DNA from: JALYSX01 sp035544315
Lineage (GTDB): Bacteria > Vulcanimicrobiota > Vulcanimicrobiia > Vulcanimicrobiales > Vulcanimicrobiaceae
Direction of reading: 5' to 3'
Assembly (NCBI GenBank): GCA_035544315.1
Contig: DATKGB010000103.1
Location: 1-15,871 of the forward strand
Length of the DNA: 15,871 nt
Shown here in pieces: positions 11,884 to 15,871 of the stretch. The notes under the pieces are model-generated. The model saw nothing but the letters and a program-made list of their open reading frames with translations, was not told the origin of the DNA and ran no database searches. Every line of letters begins with the position of its first letter. The stretch's first letter is position 1. The position numbers were made by a program, and so were the translations under genes.

Positions 11884-13960
11884 GGACGGGCTCCTTGTAT
11901 GCGGCAAACGTGCCGTCGTTCCGAGCGATTTCGGCGAGCAGCGGAGCGGGTTTCCAGCCAAACTCGACGACGCGATCGCGAACGCGCTTGACGCCGACTT
12001 CATCGGCGTACCACATCGGGCCACCGCGATGCGGCGGGAAACCATAGCCGTACACGTACACGATGTCGATGTCGCCCGGACGCAGCGCGACGCCCTCTTC
12101 GAGCAGATACGCGCCGCGGTTGATCAGCGCAAACAGCAGGCGGTCGCGGATTTCGTCGTCGTCGACGCTGCGCGGCGCGATCCCCGCTTTGGCGGCTTCC
12201 TCGGCAAAGAGCGCTTCGACGGTCGGATCGGGAATCGGCTGGCGGCCTTTGCCGACGGCCTTATCGTAGGCGAAGTAGCCGGCCATCGTCTTTTGGCCCA
12301 GCCGTTTCAACTCGACCAAACGATCGATAACGTTCGTGCGCGAGGTGACGACGTCGGGTTTCGCGCGGGCGATGTGCCAGGCGACGTCGATGCCCGAGAG
12401 ATCGCCCATCGCAAACGGTCCCATCGGAAAACCGAAGGCCTTCATCACCGCGTCGATCCGCGAAGGCGAAACGCCCTCTTCGGCTAGCGCGCCGGCCGCC
12501 CCGGCATAATCGAACACCATCCGGTTGCCGATGAAGCCGAAGGCGTTGGCCGACAGGACCGACGTCTTACGCAGCGCCTTGCCGAGTTTGAACGCGGTCG
12601 CAAGGGTTTGCGGCGAGGTCGCTTTGCCGCGCACGATCTCGAGGAGCGGCATGATGTTGGCCGGAACGAAAAAGTGCAGGCCGAGGAATTGCTCGGGATG
12701 CGGCGTGGTCGCGGCCATCTCGTCGATATCCAGCGTCGACGTGTTGGACGCGAGAATGCAGTCGGGCTTGACGATCGCACCAACTTTGGCGAAGACGCCT
12801 TTCTTGACGTCCATCGATTCAAAAACGGCCTCGATCACGATATCGGCGTCGGCCAGTTCTTCGAACTCGCTGGTAAAGATAATCGATTGCCCGCGCTTCC
12901 AGGCATCCTCTTGGGTGAGTTTGCCTTTCTGCACTTGGTACATGAACATGCCGAAGACGGTCTGCTTGGCCTTCTCGACAGCTTGGTCGTTGGAGTCGAC
13001 GACCACGCACGGGATGCCGGCATTCGCGAACGTTATTGCGATGCCGCTGCCCATCGTGCCCGCGCCGACGACGCCGGCTTTGGCGATGGTGCGCGCTTGC
13101 GCCGCGGGCAAGCCGGGAATCTTGGCCAGTTCGCGTTCGGCAAAAAAGATGTGGCGCAGTGCCGCCGACGGCTTCGACCGGACCAGTTCTTCGAAGAGCC
13201 GCGCTTCGCGCGCGATACCGAAGGCAAAAGGCAGTTCGACGGCGGCTTCGACCGCGTCGATGAGTTTGTGCGCGGCCAGGCCGCCGTTGTTTTCGGGCGG
13301 CACCATCTTATGAGCTTGCGAGACGACGAACGGCCCGGCTTGCATCGTGATGCCTTTGCCGATGATCGCTTGCCGTTCGGAGATGCGCCGTTTCGGCCCG
13401 TTTGTATGCGCGACGGCGGCATCGATCACGTCGCCTCGAGCGATTTCGTCGACGATGCCGAGCTTGAGGGCCTTTTCCGCGTCGGCGGTCGAACCTTTGA
13501 GCATCAGTTCGAGCGCGGCTTGCGCGCCGATCAACCGCGGTAAGCGTTGCGTTCCGCCCGCGCCGGGCAGCAAGCCGAGTTTGATCTCGGGCAATCCGAC
13601 CTTGGAACGCGGCGTGACGACGCGATAGTCGCACGCGAGCGAGAGTTCCAGCCCGCCGCCCAACGCGTTGCCGTCGATGGCGGAAACGTAGGTTTTCTTT
13701 GCGCGTTCGATCGCTGCGATCACATCGCGAACGTTCTTGGTGCCGGGCGTCGGCTCGGTATTGAAGTCGTTGACATCGGCGCCGCCCGAGAACAGGCCGT
13801 TAGCGCCGGTGAAGACGACGGCCGTCACCGCGTCGTCGCTTTCGGCGGCTTGCACGGCGGCGAGTAGTTCGGCCGAATACGCAAACGACAGCGCGTTGAC
13901 CGGCGGGTTATCCAACGTGATGATGCGGACGCCGCCGCGGTCGCTGGTTTGAACCGCCAT
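11876..13960 (-). CDS. fadB: Bifunctional enoyl-CoA hydratase / 3-hydroxyacyl-CoA dehydrogenase (694 aa)
   Basis: Carries out the second and third steps of beta-oxidation. Residues about 1-190 are a crotonase domain with oxyanion-hole segment GLFSGGADVNDF and catalytic glutamates Glu105 (ALGGGLELSLACDYR) and Glu125 (VGLPEIKLGLLPGAGGTQRL). From about 295 a Rossmann fold begins with GVVGAGTMGSGIA for NAD. The dehydrogenase site has SNTSTLDIDEMA, LGLHFFVPA (catalytic His near 429) and GFIGNRM. Two C-terminal helical domains follow, ending near PPHRGGPMWYAD. The single-chain order is that of FadB/FadJ and peroxisomal multifunctional enzymes; the choice between fadB and fadJ is by convention. Its ATG directly follows the TAA of the acyl-CoA dehydrogenase gene with no gap, and its end overlaps the thiolase start by 8 bp, so expression probably depends on coupling. 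Confidence 0.95.
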   Translation of the reverse strand: MAVQTSDRGGVRIITLDNPPVNALSFAYSAELLAAVQAAESDDAVTAVVFTGANGLFSGGADVNDFNTEPTPGTKNVRDVIAAIERAKKTYVSAIDGNALGGGLELSLACDYRVVTPRSKVGLPEIKLGLLPGAGGTQRLPRLIGAQAALELMLKGSTADAEKALKLGIVDEIARGDVIDAAVAHTNGPKRRISERQAIIGKGITMQAGPFVVSQAHKMVPPENNGGLAAHKLIDAVEAAVELPFAFGIAREARLFEELVRSKPSAALRHIFFAERELAKIPGLPAAQARTIAKAGVVGAGTMGSGIAITFANAGIPCVVVDSNDQAVEKAKQTVFGMFMYQVQKGKLTQEDAWKRGQSIIFTSEFEELADADIVIEAVFESMDVKKGVFAKVGAIVKPDCILASNTSTLDIDEMAATTPHPEQFLGLHFFVPANIMPLLEIVRGKATSPQTLATAFKLGKALRKTSVLSANAFGFIGNRMVFDYAGAAGALAEEGVSPSRIDAVMKAFGFPMGPFAMGDLSGIDVAWHIARAKPDVVTSRTNVIDRLVELKRLGQKTMAGYFAYDKAVGKGRQPIPDPTVEALFAEEAAKAGIAPRSVDDDEIRDRLLFALINRGAYLLEEGVALRPGDIDIVYVYGYGFPPHRGGPMWYADEVGVKRVRDRVVEFGWKPAPLLAEIARNDGTFAAYKEPVHA

Positions 13961-15778
13961 TTAGGAGTGGACCGTCATCTTGCGGTCGAGGTCGAACTGC
14001 GATTCTTCCAAACCCATCACGTCGCCGGATCCGTCGACGATCTGCCGCTTGTACCAGGCGCCCTGCGACAGGATGTGCGTTGCATAGAATTTGGTCGTTG
14101 CGATCTTGGCTTCGTAAAACGCGCGCTCGGGGTCGCCGGCGGCAATTTTGGCTTTGGCGATCTTGGCGGCGCGAGCCATTTGCCAGCCGGCCGCGGTGAT
14201 GCCCCACAGTTTGAGATACGGCACCGAACAGGCGAAGGCTTTGCGCAGATCGCCCATCGCGTTCATGCCGATCCACTGCGAAACTTCGGCCAACGTCGCG
14301 ACCGCTTTACCAAACGCGTCGGCGATCGGCTTGAGATCGGCGTCGCCGTCGAGCTCGGCGTGAAACGCCTGCATCTTTTTGATCACGGCGGTCGCCGTCG
14401 AACCCATGTCGCGGATCAACTTGCGGCCGACCAAGTCCAGCGCTTGAATGCCGGTCGTGCCTTCGTAGATCGTGGTAATGCGCACGTCGCGGTATTGTTG
14501 GGCGATGCCGGTCTCTTCTACGTAGCCCATGCCGCCGAAAATCTGCAGGGCGGTCGAACAGGCTTCGACCGCGGTCTCGGTGCACCAGCCCTTGACGACC
14601 GGAATCATCAACTCCACGAACGCCTTGTGTTCCTTGCGGACTTTTTCGTCGGGATGTTTGTTCGCATAATCGAGCGAGGCCGCCGTCACGTACGACAGCG
14701 CGCGCATACCTTCGATTTGGGCTTTCATGGTCATCAGCATGCGACGCACGTCGCCGTGTTCGATGATGCGTACCGATTGCGGGTTGCGCGCGGCCGCGTC
14801 GCGGCTCTGCACGCGCTCTTTGGCGTATTCCAACGCGTGTTGGTAGGCGCGATCGGCGATCGCTAGGCCTTGCACGCCGACGCTAAAGCGCGCGGCGTTC
14901 ATCATGATGAACATATTCTCGAGGCCCTTGTTGGCCTCTCCCAACAAGTAACCGACGGCGCCTTTTCCTTTTTCGCCGTAGTTGAGCGTACAGGTCGGGT
15001 TGCCGTTGATGCCGAGCTTGTGCTCGATCGACGCGCACTGCACGTCGTTGCGTTCGCCCAGCGAACCATCGTCGTTGACCAAGAACTTGGGAACGATGAA
15101 CAGCGAGATGCCTTTGGTGCCTTCGGGCGCGCCAGGAATGCGCGCGAGCACCAAGTGAATGATGTTCTCGGCCATATCGTGTTCGCCGAACGTAATGAAG
15201 ATTTTCGATCCGGCGATCAAATAGCGATCGCCTTCGGGAGCGGCTTTGGCGCGCACTTGCGCGAGATCGGTGCCGGCTTGCGGTTCGGTCAGACACATCG
15301 TCCCGGTCCATTTGCCCGAAACGAGATTCGGGATGTAGCGCACCTTTTGTTCGTGCGAACCGCACAGCTCGATCGCTTCGATCGCACCTTGGTTGAGCAA
15401 CGGTCCGTTGGCAAAGCCGACGTTGGCGCCGTTCCACATCTCCAGCGTCGGGCCGAGCAGGACCGACGGCAGGCCCTGGCCGCCGAACTCTTCGGGCACC
15501 GGCAAGCCGATCCAACCCGCATCCGCAAATCGCTTGTAGGCTTCTTTGAAGCCGGTCGGCGTGGTGACGTTGCCGTCTTTCCAGGTGCAGCCTTCCTTGT
15601 CGCCGATGCGATTGAGCGGGCTGAGAACGCCGCCGGCAAAGGCTGCGGCTTCTTCGAGAATCGAATCGACGACCTCGGCGGCGTCTTGGTACCCCGGCAA
15701 TTTGGCAACATCGTCGATGCCGGCCAGCTCGCGTAAGACAAACTGCATGTCGCGCAGGGGGGCAAGGTACTCGCTCAT
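13961..15778 (-). CDS. Acyl-CoA dehydrogenase, long (FadE/DmdC-like) type (605 aa)
   Basis: FAD-dependent first step of beta-oxidation, converting acyl-CoA to trans-2-enoyl-CoA. Family motifs: AGWIGLPVPEEFGGQGLP (about 88-104), FAD-binding MCLTEPQAGTDL (161-172), LQIFGGMGYVEETG (411-424), and the base Glu439 in TTIYEGTTGIQALD. At about 605 residues it is longer than classical 380-residue enzymes and has a C-terminal extension (about 460-600), as in proteins annotated as 3-methylmercaptopropionyl-CoA dehydrogenase-like or FadE-like. The operon favours ordinary fatty acids; chain-length preference cannot be told. ATG 15778 has GGAG ten bases upstream and is the first gene after the putative promoter at 15816-15845. 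The stop TAA abuts the next gene's ATG. I leave the symbol blank because several unrelated subfamilies share it. Confidence 0.94.
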   Translation of the reverse strand: MSEYLAPLRDMQFVLRELAGIDDVAKLPGYQDAAEVVDSILEEAAAFAGGVLSPLNRIGDKEGCTWKDGNVTTPTGFKEAYKRFADAGWIGLPVPEEFGGQGLPSVLLGPTLEMWNGANVGFANGPLLNQGAIEAIELCGSHEQKVRYIPNLVSGKWTGTMCLTEPQAGTDLAQVRAKAAPEGDRYLIAGSKIFITFGEHDMAENIIHLVLARIPGAPEGTKGISLFIVPKFLVNDDGSLGERNDVQCASIEHKLGINGNPTCTLNYGEKGKGAVGYLLGEANKGLENMFIMMNAARFSVGVQGLAIADRAYQHALEYAKERVQSRDAAARNPQSVRIIEHGDVRRMLMTMKAQIEGMRALSYVTAASLDYANKHPDEKVRKEHKAFVELMIPVVKGWCTETAVEACSTALQIFGGMGYVEETGIAQQYRDVRITTIYEGTTGIQALDLVGRKLIRDMGSTATAVIKKMQAFHAELDGDADLKPIADAFGKAVATLAEVSQWIGMNAMGDLRKAFACSVPYLKLWGITAAGWQMARAAKIAKAKIAAGDPERAFYEAKIATTKFYATHILSQGAWYKRQIVDGSGDVMGLEESQFDLDRKMTVHS

Positions 15779-15815
15779 CGTGTCAGTGCTCCAGAATCGG
15801 CGCTATGATATTTTT

Positions 15816-15845
15816 AATATACTCGGCTTCGCGGTGCCCCGACAA
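15816..15845 (-). promoter_or_regulatory. Putative sigma70-type promoter of the beta-oxidation operon
   Basis: On the minus strand TTGTCG (15845-15840) and TATATT (15821-15816) are separated by 18 bases, reasonable -35 and -10 boxes about 40 bases upstream of the first operon gene. The -10 box overlaps a short palindrome (ATATT-AAA-AATAT) that could bind a regulator. A TetR- or FadR-type operator is conceivable but cannot be recognised. The region is conspicuously AT-rich compared with its surroundings. Confidence 0.45.
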
Positions 15846-15871
15846 GCCCCCGGCGGCCGGGCAGGCTTCAC

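Noticed and set aside
15862..15871. CAGGCTTCAC at the right edge matching 3114-3123 and partly the first bases of the window, as a further copy of the repeat
   Set aside because: Only ten bases match, the preceding sequence does not align convincingly, and the context is the promoter region of an operon; more sequence to the right would be needed.
1..15871. CRISPR array, insertion sequence, integrase or transposase
   Set aside because: No regularly spaced short repeats and no recognisable recombinase or transposase frame were seen on either strand.

Overview
The window looks like a chromosomal stretch from a GC-rich, free-living bacterium, probably one known mainly from environmental genomes. 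Secreted proteins with no recognisable family, a PDZ/multi-TM/GAF sensor, PuuE-type allantoin degradation and a compact fatty-acid oxidation operon sit together. I lean weakly to an Eremiobacterota-like lineage, but no phylogenetic marker (rRNA, ribosomal protein) is present, so this is a guess.

Region 1, about 1-5080, is accessory in character. It holds three small signal-peptide proteins (319-654 minus, 3461-3826 plus, 4682-5077 minus) that share a loose sequence pattern, a larger unknown secreted protein (3888-4628 minus), and a 597-residue membrane sensor (1031-2824 minus) resembling a ComP-type histidine kinase without its kinase. Between them lie three direct copies of a 24-base sequence that looks like the 3' end of a tRNA (T-loop, acceptor strand, CCA) at 146, 3265 and 3855. 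For the first two copies the homology extends 95 bp upstream without a gap (119 bp, about 73% identical), and each is followed by a terminator-like hairpin. A fourth, unrelated tRNA 3' end lies on the minus strand at 714-741. Short direct repeats (GGTCAACA) sit beside two of these sites. The arrangement resembles attachment sites left by site-specific integration and could mark a modular, cassette-like island. No integrase is visible in the window.

Region 2, about 5259-10649, is mostly metabolic and can be read as nitrogen supply. puuE (allantoinase) and an allC-like allantoate/N-carbamoyl amidohydrolase overlap by ATGA and would turn allantoin into ammonia. An amtB ammonium channel lies close by on the same strand. 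Divergent from amtB is a 65-residue protein with 15 histidines. A DUF202 membrane protein converges on amtB. A secreted TPR plus duplicated aspartyl-protease-like protein diverges from puuE. REP-like inverted repeats occupy three gaps.

Region 3, 10696-15778, is a tightly packed minus-strand beta-oxidation operon: acyl-CoA dehydrogenase, bifunctional enoyl-CoA hydratase/3-hydroxyacyl-CoA dehydrogenase, then thiolase. The junctions are TAA directly abutting ATG, and an 8-bp overlap. A plausible promoter lies just upstream at 15816-15845. Together these three proteins cover all four steps of one beta-oxidation cycle.
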